NCBI RefSeq assembly: GCF_003344865.1
Contig: NZ_CP031165.1
Coordinates: 2,547,910-2,611,909, forward strand
Direction of reading: 5' to 3'
Source: Euzebya pacifica
Lineage (GTDB): Bacteria; Actinomycetota; Nitriliruptoria; Euzebyales; Euzebyaceae
DNA length: 64,000 nt
This document shows positions 8,277 to 17,288 of the stretch, one piece after another; position 1 is the stretch's first letter, and each line of letters opens with the position of its first letter. The notes below the pieces were generated by a model. It saw nothing but the letters and a program-made list of their open reading frames with translations. It did not search any database and had not been told where the DNA came from. The position numbers and the translations under genes were made by a program.

Positions 8277-9443
8277 TCAGCCGGTCTCGATGGGCAGCAG
8301 CGGGAGGAGCTGGCTGACGAGGCGTTCGGCGCCGGACCGGGTCAGGTGGATGCCGTCCCCGAGCCGCATCTGGGTCAGCGACCCGTCGCCCGCGGGCAGG
8401 TAGTCGGCGTAGCGTCCGTCGTCACCGGCGAACACCCGGCGGGCATCGACGAACGACACGTAGGCACGCGCTGACGCCTCGGACTGGTACAGGCTCGACA
8501 GGTACTCCATGCGCTCGTCGAACTCGGTGTCGCGCATCACCGGCTGGCCGATCCAGATGACCGCGCGGCCGTCGGCGGTCAGCAGGTCCATCAGCCCGCC
8601 GATGCGCGAACGGTAGATCGCCTCCCACTCGTCGGTGCCGAGCTGGCGGAACTGGCCGCCGTCGTCGATGACGTCCTGGCCGTCGTTGGCGCCGACCATG
8701 ACGACCCAGATGTCGGGATCCTCCTCCGCCATCAGCTGGGCGGCGCGGGCCGGCCAGTCGTAGAAGTCGGGACGGGACAGACCGGAGGAGTAGGTGAAGT
8801 CGTGGAACGCCTCACCCGGCACACCGGGCCGTCCCATCCGCTGGATCAGGGTGGGACCGATCTGCTCGGTCAGCGAGTCGCCGATCACCCCGACGACCAA
8901 CGGCTCGGTCTCGGTGAACGGGCCCTCGAGCCGGCCGGTCAGGGTGGGCTGGTCCTCCAGGGACGCCCCGGCCTCGGGGATGGCGACGGCGTCGCCGAGG
9001 GCGGTGTCGATGGCCTCTCGGCCGGCCAGCGCGGCAGCCGCACCGAGGGCGTCACCAGCTTCCTGCGGCGCCGACTCGCCGGCGTCCACCGTCGCCGCCG
9101 CGGTGCCGCCAGCCGTCCCTGCGTCGGCGTCGCGGCCGAGCCGGTCGGCCAGCAGGGCACGCGGCTGGTCCAGGCCCAACAACCCGCTAATCTGCTCGAA
9201 GGGCCACACCAGCACCTGGGAGATGTCGCGCTTCAGGCTCGGGGGCTGGCGGTCGGCCGCCTCGGTCAGCGCCGTCACGTTCAGCAGGCCGCCCAGCAGC
9301 AGCGCGACCACGATGACCACCAGCGCCCGGCCGGCCGGCATGGTCCGTCGGGCGGGCTCGCCGACGGTCCTGGCGTAGCTGCGGGGCAACCGCGGGGTCG
9401 ACCGGCGAGGCCGGCCGGGTTGCGTGGTGGTCCCGGCTGTCAT
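8277..9443 (-). CDS. Membrane-anchored SGNH/GDSL hydrolase (DUF459-like)
   Basis: 388 residues: a basic cytoplasmic N-terminus, one helix (about 39-58), an Ala-rich linker, then an SGNH domain from about residue 182. Catalytic blocks are visible: GVIGDSLTEQIG (nucleophile S190), VGANDGQD (block III N253) and GDGIHLTRSGAERL (D363, H366). The family includes esterases that add or remove acyl groups on surface polysaccharides. An MBOAT acyltransferase lies 5 kb away, but nothing links the two directly. Start ATG 9443; a longer frame would run into the neighbouring gene. Confidence 0.87.
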   Translation of the reverse strand: MTAGTTTQPGRPRRSTPRLPRSYARTVGEPARRTMPAGRALVVIVVALLLGGLLNVTALTEAADRQPPSLKRDISQVLVWPFEQISGLLGLDQPRALLADRLGRDADAGTAGGTAAATVDAGESAPQEAGDALGAAAALAGREAIDTALGDAVAIPEAGASLEDQPTLTGRLEGPFTETEPLVVGVIGDSLTEQIGPTLIQRMGRPGVPGEAFHDFTYSSGLSRPDFYDWPARAAQLMAEEDPDIWVVMVGANDGQDVIDDGGQFRQLGTDEWEAIYRSRIGGLMDLLTADGRAVIWIGQPVMRDTEFDERMEYLSSLYQSEASARAYVSFVDARRVFAGDDGRYADYLPAGDGSLTQMRLGDGIHLTRSGAERLVSQLLPLLPIETG

Positions 9444-9549
9444 GTGTGGCCACCGACCGTACGGCCCGGCCCGCCGGGCGCCAAGCAGCGCCGACGGGCC
9501 GGTGGGTCGGGCCCTTCGGGTGCCAGGCCCTCCGGTCAGGGCATGGCGG

Positions 9550-11274
9550 TCAGCGCAGGAACGACGACAGCGTCTCTGCCACGAGCAGCGAGGACACGTC
9601 GAAGGGCGCACGCTGCAGGTAGCTCTCCAGACGCGGGGCCGGATCGCCGGCGAGGTCGCTGACCCGGGCGGACGGCAGCATCGGCAGCTCGACCTGACCG
9701 CTGACGACCTGGACGTCGGCGTTGGTCGGCACATGGATGTAGTTCTCGGTGTTGGCGTCGGAGACGCGAACCGCCAAGCGGTGTCCGGGCTCGAACACCC
9801 AGTCCGTCGGCCACATGGTGATGACCTCGGTCCCCACGGCATCGACCATACCGGCGCCCCGGGTGATCATCGTCGCCCGCCCGTCGGGGGCGACGTCGTA
9901 GAGGTTCACGACCACGTTGGCGCGGGGCAGGGTCGGGTCGATCAGCATCGTGGCGACGGGGATACCGGCGAGGTGGGTCCGCTCGGCGTAGGGATCGCCG
10001 AAGGTCCACACGCCGTCGGTGAGCGACCCGGTGGACAGGACGCCGCCGGCGCCCAGGCTCGAGTCGGCCGAGCCACGACCGGTGCCGTCGTCGACGTAGA
10101 CGCCCCCACGGAGGCGCATGTCGGTGAACACCGTGTCGGCAGCCGGCAGGCTGTCCTCGCTGCGCCAGGTCCCGTCGGAGGTCTGGGCCGCCACGGTGTA
10201 GTCGGGGTAGTCCGGCAGCTCGGCCAGCGAGGTGCCCTTCACGTGCCGCTCGAGGAACGCGGTCGTCTCGGCGAACCAGCTGTCACGACCCATCGCGAAG
10301 GTGCAGCCCTCGGAGTACTGGTCGCACGTACCGATGGTGTCGTTGCCGCGGACGTGGTCCCACCAGCCGATCCACAGGTGCTTGGGCCCCTCGAGGGCGT
10401 TGAACAGGTCCAGCGCCCCGCCGCCGATGTTGGTGGCGTTGTCCAGGTACCCGGCGGTGATGAACGTCGGGATCGTGGTGCCCTCCGCGCGCTCGGGAAA
10501 GTCGCGGATCGTCCAGAACGGGATGGTCTCGTCGTCGCGGAAGTGGTTGACCTCGTCCGGCGAGCAGTACGCGGTGTGGGTCAACGCGTTGAGGGTGTAC
10601 TCGGGGTCGCTCGCGGTCGACATGTTCGCCTCGCCGCTGAGCCGGTAGGTCGCGGGATAGGCGAGGGACTGCAGCAAGCGGACCCGGTCGTTGTGAGTGG
10701 CGCGATAGCGGTCGGGGCCGATCGCCTGGGCGATGACGGCGTCGAGCCCGCGGGGGGAGTTGGCCAGCGCAGCTGCGCCGGTGTTGGCGTCGTAGGACTT
10801 GCCGTACATCGCGATGCCGTCGGCCCAGGGCTGGTCGTCGACCCACTCCACGGCGGTGACGATGTCGGTCTGCTCGCCGACGCCGAGGATGTCGAGGCAG
10901 CCGGTCGAGCCGGACGTGCCGCGGGTGTGGACCTGCACGACCGACCAGCCGTTGGCGAACAGGCCCTCGCCGTCGTAGGCACCGTAGAAGAAGTCGGTGA
11001 AGCGCTTGGACCAGTCCGTGCCGCCCTCGTCACCGAGGTAGGGGCTGACGATCAGGAGGACCGGACGGGGGCCCTCCTCGGCGGGCATGTCCGCCGGGTG
11101 CAGCACGTCGGTCAGCAGCGTGATCCCGTCGGGCGTGGTGATCGTGGTCTGGGTCCACACCGGCTCGGCAGCCGCCGCAGCGGCGGGGGCGGGACGCAGG
11201 CCGGCCAGCGCCAGCCCGAGCGCCAGCACGACGGTGATCAGGCCAGCAACGGCAGGGCGAATGGACGACGACAT
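9550..11274 (-). CDS. Secreted CocE/NonD (S15) family hydrolase
   Basis: 574 residues with a clear signal peptide (hydrophobic 9-27, Ala-rich cleavage region to about 36). The alpha/beta-hydrolase core starts with TTPDGITLLTDVLHPAD, continues RPVLLIVSPYLG, and carries nucleophile S160 in AMYGKSYDANTG. A WWDHVRG segment probably holds the catalytic His, and a C-terminal jelly-roll region (PGHRLAVRVSDANT) is typical of X-Pro dipeptidyl-peptidase/cocaine-esterase-like enzymes. Substrate unknown (acyl ester or peptide). Start ATG 11274 has GAGGAG nine bases upstream. Probably exported. Confidence 0.9.
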   Translation of the reverse strand: MSSSIRPAVAGLITVVLALGLALAGLRPAPAAAAAAEPVWTQTTITTPDGITLLTDVLHPADMPAEEGPRPVLLIVSPYLGDEGGTDWSKRFTDFFYGAYDGEGLFANGWSVVQVHTRGTSGSTGCLDILGVGEQTDIVTAVEWVDDQPWADGIAMYGKSYDANTGAAALANSPRGLDAVIAQAIGPDRYRATHNDRVRLLQSLAYPATYRLSGEANMSTASDPEYTLNALTHTAYCSPDEVNHFRDDETIPFWTIRDFPERAEGTTIPTFITAGYLDNATNIGGGALDLFNALEGPKHLWIGWWDHVRGNDTIGTCDQYSEGCTFAMGRDSWFAETTAFLERHVKGTSLAELPDYPDYTVAAQTSDGTWRSEDSLPAADTVFTDMRLRGGVYVDDGTGRGSADSSLGAGGVLSTGSLTDGVWTFGDPYAERTHLAGIPVATMLIDPTLPRANVVVNLYDVAPDGRATMITRGAGMVDAVGTEVITMWPTDWVFEPGHRLAVRVSDANTENYIHVPTNADVQVVSGQVELPMLPSARVSDLAGDPAPRLESYLQRAPFDVSSLLVAETLSSFLR

Positions 11275-11352
11275 CAGGGCGAGCTCCTCTGGACAACGGG
11301 GGTTGTCGGAGGGGTTCGCCGTCGGGGGGTCGTTCTCCTGCCGGTGGCCCCG

Positions 11353-11778
11353 TCAGCTCTTGGGCGCCTCGAGGTGCGTCACGGGGATGCCGTGGGACCG
11401 TTCGACCCGCCGCGGCAGGTCCATCGCGATCCACTTCGACGGGCCGGCCGGCAGCGTCGACAGGATGATCTCGTCGAACGTGTCGTGGCTGTTGGCCCTG
11501 ATCACATCACCGATCGCGTCGTTGGGACGTGAGCTGCCCAGCTCACCGGTGACCTCCTTGACGCCGAGCTCGCCGAACCGACGCATGGACTCCTTGAGCC
11601 GGCGGTGGGCGTCGATGGTGGCCTCCTCCTCGTCGTGCATGTGGAAGCCGTCCGGTGCTGCGGACGTGGGCGCGAGGACGTGGAAGCGTGCCTCGGGATC
11701 CTCGGCCCGTTCGCGCAGGACTTCGAGCAGGTGTTCACCCCCGAGCGTCAGGTTCGCGACGACGAGATACCTGGGCAT
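11353..11778 (-). CDS. Universal stress protein-like protein
   Basis: 141 residues. MPRYLVVANLTLGG opens like a nucleotide-binding Rossmann-type domain; FHVLAPTSAAP follows, then DEIILSTLPAG and IPVTHLEAP at the end. Similar actinobacterial proteins are described as UspA-like or left hypothetical. Start ATG 11778 was preferred over 11787 because GAGGTGG precedes it at six bases. It reads in the same direction as the secreted hydrolase, with a gap of about 80 bases. Role unknown. Confidence 0.65.
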   Translation of the reverse strand: MPRYLVVANLTLGGEHLLEVLRERAEDPEARFHVLAPTSAAPDGFHMHDEEEATIDAHRRLKESMRRFGELGVKEVTGELGSSRPNDAIGDVIRANSHDTFDEIILSTLPAGPSKWIAMDLPRRVERSHGIPVTHLEAPKS

Positions 11779-11871
11779 GGCGACCACCTCTTCGGTTGTG
11801 TTTCCTGCTGGCCACGGTACGCCGCTCGTGCACTCGTGAAAAGGGCGGGTACGTGTCGCAGGTGGGTCGCC

Positions 11872-12192
11872 TCAGCCGCACGGCCTCCGCAAGCGCGCGG
11901 CCTCGGTCGCCTGCTGGCCGATCGTCTCGAGTGCCTGGCCTGTCCTGGAGATGGGTCCAGCGACGAGCCGGTACCACGTGTAGGCCCCCTCTCGCTCGGC
12001 CTCGACCATGCCGGCCTCGCGCAGGATCCTGAGGTGGTGGCTGACCGTGGGCTGCTTGGCGCCGGTCTCCTCCACCAGGTGGCAGGTGCACAGCTCCTCG
12101 CCGGCGAGCAGCTGGATGATCCGCAGGCGCAACGGGTCGGTGAAGACCCGCAGCTGCTCGACGGTCAGGTCGACGTCGACCGCGGCGTTCAC
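11872..12192 (-). CDS. arsR: ArsR/SmtB family arsenic-responsive repressor
   Basis: 106 residues, winged helix-turn-helix. The metalloid-sensing motif ELCTCHLVE places C35 and C37 at the start of the DNA-binding unit, and the recognition helix reads QPTVSHHLRILREAGMV. This Cys-x-Cys arrangement is the classic As(III)/Sb(III) site. The GTG start at 12192 overlaps the stop of acr3 as GTGA, so the pair is one operon with the repressor second. It probably represses the operon through the palindrome at 13349. Confidence 0.93.
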   Translation of the reverse strand: MNAAVDVDLTVEQLRVFTDPLRLRIIQLLAGEELCTCHLVEETGAKQPTVSHHLRILREAGMVEAEREGAYTWYRLVAGPISRTGQALETIGQQATEAARLRRPCG

Positions 12193-13304
12193 CGCGTGCC
12201 CCCGTCGGCTGCCGGATAGAAGCGACGTCGTGCCCACAGTGCCACGTAGACGAGCCCGACCAGGACCGGCACCTCGATGAGCGGCCCGACGACGCCGGCG
12301 AGCGCCTGACCGGAGGTCGCACCGAACACGCCGATCGCCACCGCGATGGCCAGCTCGAAGTTGTTGCCGGCGGCGGTGAAGCTCAGCGTCGCGTTGCGCT
12401 CGTAGCCCAGGCCGAGTCGAAGGCCCAGCGCGAACGACAGGCCGAACATGATCGCGAAGTAGGCCAGCAGCGGCAGCGCGATGCGCACGACGTCGAAGGG
12501 TCGGGAGGTGATGGCCTCGCCCTGCAGGGCGAAGAGCATGACGACGGTGGCGAGCAGTCCGTACAGCGCCCATGGGGAGATGCGTGGAAGGAAGGTCTGC
12601 TCGTACCACTCCCGTCCCCGGGCCCGTTCGCCGAGCACCCTCGAGGCCACGCCGGCCAGCAACGGGATGCCGAGGAACACCAGCACGGCCTTGGCGATCT
12701 CCCACAGGCCGACGTCGAGTGCTTGCTGCTCCAGTCCCAGCCAGCCCGGGAGGACGGAGAGGTAGAACCAGCCGAGGACGCTGTAGGCGACGATCTGGAA
12801 GACCGAGTTGATCGCCACCAGGAAGGCTGCGGCGTCACGGTCGCCGCAGGCGAGGTCGTTCCAGATCAGCACCATCGCGATGCAGCGGGCCAGCCCGACG
12901 ATGATCAGGCCGGTGCGGAACTCGGGCAGGTCTGGGAGCAGCAGCCACGCGAGCGTGAACATGAGGGCCGGGCCGATCAGCCAGTTGAGCACCAGGGATG
13001 CGCCCAGCAGTCGCCGGTCCGATGCGATCGCCCCGAGCTCCCCGTACCGGACCTTCGCCAGCGGCGGGTACATCATGATCAGCAGGCCGATGGCGATCGG
13101 GACCGAGACCGTGTCGATCTTCGCGGCGTCCAGGGCATCGGCCACGCCGGGGAGCAGCCGTCCCAGGAGCAACCCGACAGCCATGGCCACGCCGATCCAC
13201 ACCGGCAGGAAGCGATCGAGGACCGACAGCCTGCCGAGCACCTCCGCATCGGCGGACGCTGGCGGGACGTTGGCCGGCGGCGTGCCGGTTCGGGTGTCTG
13301 ACAT
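12189..13304 (-). CDS. acr3: ACR3-family arsenite efflux transporter
   Basis: 371 residues, about ten membrane helices (bile acid/arsenite family). GLARCIAMVLIWNDLACGD matches the signature with the conserved essential Cys (C141). Later markers are AINSVFQIVAYSVLGWFY, GIPLLAG and ERNATLSFTAAGNNFELAIAVAI. The protein exports As(III) using the proton gradient. ATG 13304 is preceded by GGAG at eight bases; an in-frame ATG at 13340 has no such site and starts close to the operator. No arsenate reductase gene is nearby. Confidence 0.95.
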   Translation of the reverse strand: MSDTRTGTPPANVPPASADAEVLGRLSVLDRFLPVWIGVAMAVGLLLGRLLPGVADALDAAKIDTVSVPIAIGLLIMMYPPLAKVRYGELGAIASDRRLLGASLVLNWLIGPALMFTLAWLLLPDLPEFRTGLIIVGLARCIAMVLIWNDLACGDRDAAAFLVAINSVFQIVAYSVLGWFYLSVLPGWLGLEQQALDVGLWEIAKAVLVFLGIPLLAGVASRVLGERARGREWYEQTFLPRISPWALYGLLATVVMLFALQGEAITSRPFDVVRIALPLLAYFAIMFGLSFALGLRLGLGYERNATLSFTAAGNNFELAIAVAIGVFGATSGQALAGVVGPLIEVPVLVGLVYVALWARRRFYPAADGGTR

Positions 13305-13348
13305 GGCAGGGCTCCAGGTCTCGAACGGGAGAGCGGTCATCGACGGCG

Positions 13349-13363
13349 GTTGATGACATCAAC
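13349..13363 (-). promoter_or_regulatory. Palindrome, probable ArsR operator
   Basis: GTTGATG-A-CATCAAC is a perfect 7+7 palindrome 45 bases upstream of acr3. TTGAT/ATCAA half-sites are typical of ArsR/SmtB operators (family knowledge). Another TGATGC half-site lies at 13371-13376. Autoregulation is inferred from position. Confidence 0.65.
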
Positions 13364-13503
13364 GCGCACTGATGCTATCCGCGATTCGAGGCGGGAACCA
13401 CGACCGGCTTACGAGTGGCGAACACCACGCCGTCAGGACAGCGGGAGGAGTAGCGTTGCCCCGCGTCGTCCCACCAGGTGACGGCCCGACCCCTGGAGGG
13501 ACC

Positions 13504-14565
13504 GTGCGCCTGCCCCCCGTGCTCGGGATGGTGCTGCTCGTGATGGCCGCCACCCCGGTTTCCAGCCAGTCCTCGTTCCCCGCGGACACGATCGCGATCG
13601 TCAAGACCGAGGAGACGCCGCCGAACGTCGAGATCGCCATCGCCCTGAGCGAGGCGACGCCCCTGCCCGACGTGCGAACCATCGTCGTCGGCCGAAACGA
13701 CGAGTTCGCCGACTCATTGGCCTCCGGTGTGCTGCAGGCCGACAAGCCGTTGCTGCTCGTGCCGGGAGAGGGTGCGGTACCGGAGGACCTGCGCGCCGAG
13801 ATCCAGCGGCTGGGCCCGGAACGGGCCATCCTGCTCGGCGGGACGGCCGCCATCGCCGCAGAGGTGGAGGCGGAGCTCGCAGCCATGGGGCTGGCGACGG
13901 AACGGCGCGCTGGCGGGTCCCGGTTCGAGACGGCCATCGCGATCGCCACCCAGGACGCACCGGAGGCCGACACGATCATCCTGTCGCGCGCCTTCCCCGC
14001 GCCGGGCGCAACCGACCCGACCCAGGCCTTCGCCGACACCCTGGCCGCCGCAGGCATGTCAGCGGACTCGGGCTGGCCGGTCCTGCTGACCGAGACCGAA
14101 CGGCTGACCGCGTCGACCCGCGACTACCTGGCGACGTCCGGGGCGACACGCGTGGAGATCATCGGGGGCACCGCGGCCATCGGACAGGCCGTCGAGGACG
14201 AGCTGGTCGCGATGGGCATGGCCGTCGAGCGTCTGGCCGGCCCCAGCCGTGCCGCGACCGCCGTCGCCATCGCCGACAAGCGGGGTGCGGCTGACGCCGA
14301 CGAGGTCGCGCAGGTGATCCTCGTCCAGGGACAGGAGCAGACGTCCTGGGCCGGCGGCTACGCCGCTGCAGCCCACTCGGCGCTGTTCGACGCCCCGATC
14401 GTGCTGGCGTCCACCGACACCCTCCCGCAGGAGACCATCGACTTCCTCGCCGGCAACGGCGCCCGCTGGGCGCAGGAGGGCACGGGAGTCAGGTTGACGT
14501 GCGTCACCGTGCCGTCGTTGTGCGAGGAGGCGCGGCTGGCGCTCGGCCTGCCGCCCAGCCAGTGA
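13504..14565 (+). CDS. Secreted cell-wall-binding repeat 2 (CWB2) protein
   Basis: 353 residues: a short signal peptide (MRLPPVLGMVLLVMAATPVSS) and then almost only CWB2 repeats, with the marks DEFADSLASGVL, RAILLGGTAAIAAEVE, RRAGGSRFETAIAIA, VEIIGGTAAIGQAVE and VERLAGPSRAATAVAIA. These repeats bind wall polymers non-covalently, as in clostridial S-layer proteins. There is no catalytic domain, so it may be structural. Two starts are possible: GTG 13504 (GGAGGG upstream, compact signal peptide, chosen) or TTG 13456 (GGGAGGAG five bases upstream, longer n-region). Confidence 0.85.
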   Translation: MRLPPVLGMVLLVMAATPVSSQSSFPADTIAIVKTEETPPNVEIAIALSEATPLPDVRTIVVGRNDEFADSLASGVLQADKPLLLVPGEGAVPEDLRAEIQRLGPERAILLGGTAAIAAEVEAELAAMGLATERRAGGSRFETAIAIATQDAPEADTIILSRAFPAPGATDPTQAFADTLAAAGMSADSGWPVLLTETERLTASTRDYLATSGATRVEIIGGTAAIGQAVEDELVAMGMAVERLAGPSRAATAVAIADKRGAADADEVAQVILVQGQEQTSWAGGYAAAAHSALFDAPIVLASTDTLPQETIDFLAGNGARWAQEGTGVRLTCVTVPSLCEEARLALGLPPSQ

Positions 14566-14584
14566 CCCGGCCCGGCCGTCACGG

Positions 14585-16009
14585 TCAGAACTGGAAGTAG
14601 ATGAACGGGGCGACGCCGACCGGGCCGAGGGTCTCGATGACGAGGAGGGCACCGGCCAGCGCCACGCCCTGCGCCACGACGGGCACGCGCGAGAAGCCCG
14701 CCTGCAGCCGTGCGCCCGTGCCCTCGGGCAGGAACTGCACGGCCAGGGCACCGGCGATGGTGATCGGCAGCCACCAGTACGGCACCGACGGGTCCAGCGC
14801 CGCCGGAGTGGTCCAGCCGGTCACCAACCGGCCGAGGATCGTGCCGGCCGCCGTGAAGGTCTCGGCACGGAAGAACACCCAGGCCAGGCACACGACGTGG
14901 AAGGTGATCAGGCCGCGCAGCAGACGGGTGCGGAAGCCCTTCGGGTCGTGCCCGCCCACCAGCACGCCCTGCCGTTCGACGGCCTGCCACACCCCGTGAA
15001 TGCCACCCCAGATGACGAAGTTCCAGGCGGCCCCGTGCCACAGGCCCCCCAGCAGCATCGTCAGCATCAGGTTGACCTTGGTCCGGCGTTCGGTCCCGCG
15101 GGACCCGCCGAGGGGGATGTAGAGGTAGTCGCGCAGCCAGCGGGACAACGTCATGTGCCAGCGTCGCCAGAAGTCCTGGAGGGTCACGGCGATGTAGGGA
15201 CGGTCGAAGTTGTCGGGGAACCGGAACCCCATCAGCAACGCCACGCCGATGGCGATGTCGGTGTACCCGGAGAAGTCGGCGTAGATCTGCACCGCATAGC
15301 CGTAGATCGCCAGCCCCACCTCCAGCGCGTTGAAGCGTTCGGGGTTGGCGAACACCCGGTCGACCAGCTCGGTGGCCAGCAGGTTGGCCACGACCACCTT
15401 CTTGAACATCCCTGCGGTGATCAGCCCGAACGCCCGGGCCGCATCGACCGACCGCGGGTCCTGCCGCTGGCGCATCTGCGGCAGCAGCTCGCTGGCCCGC
15501 ACGATCGGCCCGGCGACCAGCTGGGGGAAGAACGACAGGTACATCGCGAAGTCCAGCAGCGGCACGGCCTCGGTGTCGCCGCGGTGGATGTCGACCACGT
15601 AGCTGATGGCCTGGAAGGTGAAGAACGACACCCCGACGGGCAGGACGATCTGCAGCAGGGGAGGGGCGACCGTCACCCCGATCGATGCCAGCGAGTTGGT
15701 GACCGACGTCACGAAGAAGCCGTAGTACTTGAAGAACCCGAGCACGCCGAGGTCCGCGACGACCGTCAGGGCCAGCACCAGGGAGCGCGCCCGACCGACC
15801 GGCAGCCGCGACACCGCCGTGCCGCCGAAGTGGTTGACCAGCGTCACCCCTGCCAGCAGCAAGCAGAAGCGCGGGTTCCACCAGCCGTAGAAGACATACG
15901 ACGCGACCAGCACGAAGAACTTCCACTCGCCGCGCCGGGGCATCAACAGCCATGATCCGGTCAGCACGACGACGAAGAAGACCGCGAAGTCGATCGTCGG
16001 GAACAGCAC
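14585..16009 (-). CDS. AlgI-like MBOAT O-acyltransferase
   Basis: 474 residues, polytopic. The N-terminus (FFVLVASYVFYGWWNPRF) and the core LPVGVSFFTFQAISYVVD, FPQLVAGPIVR and LQDFWRRWHMTLSRWLRDYL match PatA/AlgI-type MBOAT enzymes. The catalytic His is H325 in GGLWHGAAWNF; H338 follows in WGGIHG. Such proteins move acyl groups across the membrane to polysaccharides, usually with an SGNH or AlgX/J partner; none is adjacent. The GTG start at 16009 has a TACGCT box eight bases upstream. The target polymer is unknown. Confidence 0.92.
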   Translation of the reverse strand: MLFPTIDFAVFFVVVLTGSWLLMPRRGEWKFFVLVASYVFYGWWNPRFCLLLAGVTLVNHFGGTAVSRLPVGRARSLVLALTVVADLGVLGFFKYYGFFVTSVTNSLASIGVTVAPPLLQIVLPVGVSFFTFQAISYVVDIHRGDTEAVPLLDFAMYLSFFPQLVAGPIVRASELLPQMRQRQDPRSVDAARAFGLITAGMFKKVVVANLLATELVDRVFANPERFNALEVGLAIYGYAVQIYADFSGYTDIAIGVALLMGFRFPDNFDRPYIAVTLQDFWRRWHMTLSRWLRDYLYIPLGGSRGTERRTKVNLMLTMLLGGLWHGAAWNFVIWGGIHGVWQAVERQGVLVGGHDPKGFRTRLLRGLITFHVVCLAWVFFRAETFTAAGTILGRLVTGWTTPAALDPSVPYWWLPITIAGALAVQFLPEGTGARLQAGFSRVPVVAQGVALAGALLVIETLGPVGVAPFIYFQF

Positions 16010-16100
16010 CTGCGGGCAGCGTAGGTCAGGGTGCCGCGCCGGACGGGCAGGCCGGTCCTGCGGAGCGCACCGGGGTCTTGTCCACTAGGATCCCGCGGAC

Positions 16101-17288
16101 ATGCCAGACCGATCAGCCAGCACCGCCGGGGACCCGTTGGGCGCATGGATGCGCGGACTGTCGGCCCTGTACCCGCCCGCCGACGCGGAGGGCTGGGATC
16201 AGGTCGGCCTGCACGTCGGCGATCCGACTCGCGACACCGTCACCGGGGTCCTCGTGGCCCTCGACGTCACCGAGGCGGTGCTCGACGAAGCCGACGACCT
16301 GGGGGCCGACCTCCTGGTCGTCCACCACCCGCTGCTGTTCTCGCCGCTGCGTCGGCTGACCCCCGAGACCGCCTCGGGCCGGCTGGCCCTTCGCGCGGCA
16401 CGCCAGGGCTGCGCGATCCTTGCCGCCCACACCAACGTCGACAAGGCCGCGGACGGCACCTCCCATCCGGCGGCAGCGGTCCTCGGCCTCCTCGACCGAC
16501 GTCCCATCCAGCCCCTGCCCCCACCCGGCCGGGTGAAGGTCATCACGCTCGTGCCGGCCGAGCACACCGATGTCGTGATCGACGCGATGACCGCGGCGGG
16601 CGCCGGGGTCATCGGCGACTACACGGGTTGTGCGTTCACCACCGCCGGTGCCGGCCGGTTCGAGCCGGGGGACAGCGCCGACCCCCACATCGGGACGCGT
16701 GGGCAGACCGAACACGTCGTCGAGGACCGCATCGAGATGGAGGCCCCGCGCGACCGGGTGCCGCACGTGCTCGCAGCCCTCCGCCAGGCCCATCCCTACG
16801 AGGAAGTCGCAGTCGACGTCGTGCCGTTGCTGGACGTCGGCCCTCCCACCGCCAGCCGCGGCCTGGGCCTTGTCGGTCGGCTGCCCGAGCCCCGCTCGCT
16901 GGCCGAGGTCGCCTCCGCGCTGGCCGACGGCCTGCCCTCCCCACACCTGCGGTTGGCCGCCGTCGACGACGACCCCACCCGCGAGGTGACCACGGTCGCG
17001 ATCTGCGGCGGAGCGGGGGACAGCCTCATCGGATCCGTCATCGGTGCCGACGGCCGCCCCACCGTCGACCTGTTCGTCACCGGCGACCTCAAGCACCACC
17101 CGACCCTCGACGCCCTGACCATGGGACTGTCGTTGATCGACGCCGGCCACTTCGCCACGGAGAACCCGGCGATGGACGACGTTGCCACACACCTGCGTGC
17201 GCAGGCTGCGACCATGGGGCTGACGGCACCCGTGCATCGCTCGACGCGCGCCACCGACCCCTGGACCGACTGGAACCGCACGACATGA
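16101..17288 (+). CDS. Nif3-like dinuclear metal-centre protein
   Basis: 395 residues, the long form of the Nif3/DUF34 family with a central insertion (about 140-250). Metal ligands are visible: LLVVHHPLLF (H75, H76), AAHTNVDKA (H110, D114) and the C-terminal DAGHFATENP (His and Glu). The family forms hexameric toroids; GTP cyclohydrolase-like activity has been proposed but the role is unsettled. A TAGGAT hexamer lies nine bases before the ATG. Its stop overlaps the next start as ATGA, a common Nif3-DUF164 pairing. Confidence 0.93.
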   Translation: MPDRSASTAGDPLGAWMRGLSALYPPADAEGWDQVGLHVGDPTRDTVTGVLVALDVTEAVLDEADDLGADLLVVHHPLLFSPLRRLTPETASGRLALRAARQGCAILAAHTNVDKAADGTSHPAAAVLGLLDRRPIQPLPPPGRVKVITLVPAEHTDVVIDAMTAAGAGVIGDYTGCAFTTAGAGRFEPGDSADPHIGTRGQTEHVVEDRIEMEAPRDRVPHVLAALRQAHPYEEVAVDVVPLLDVGPPTASRGLGLVGRLPEPRSLAEVASALADGLPSPHLRLAAVDDDPTREVTTVAICGGAGDSLIGSVIGADGRPTVDLFVTGDLKHHPTLDALTMGLSLIDAGHFATENPAMDDVATHLRAQAATMGLTAPVHRSTRATDPWTDWNRTT

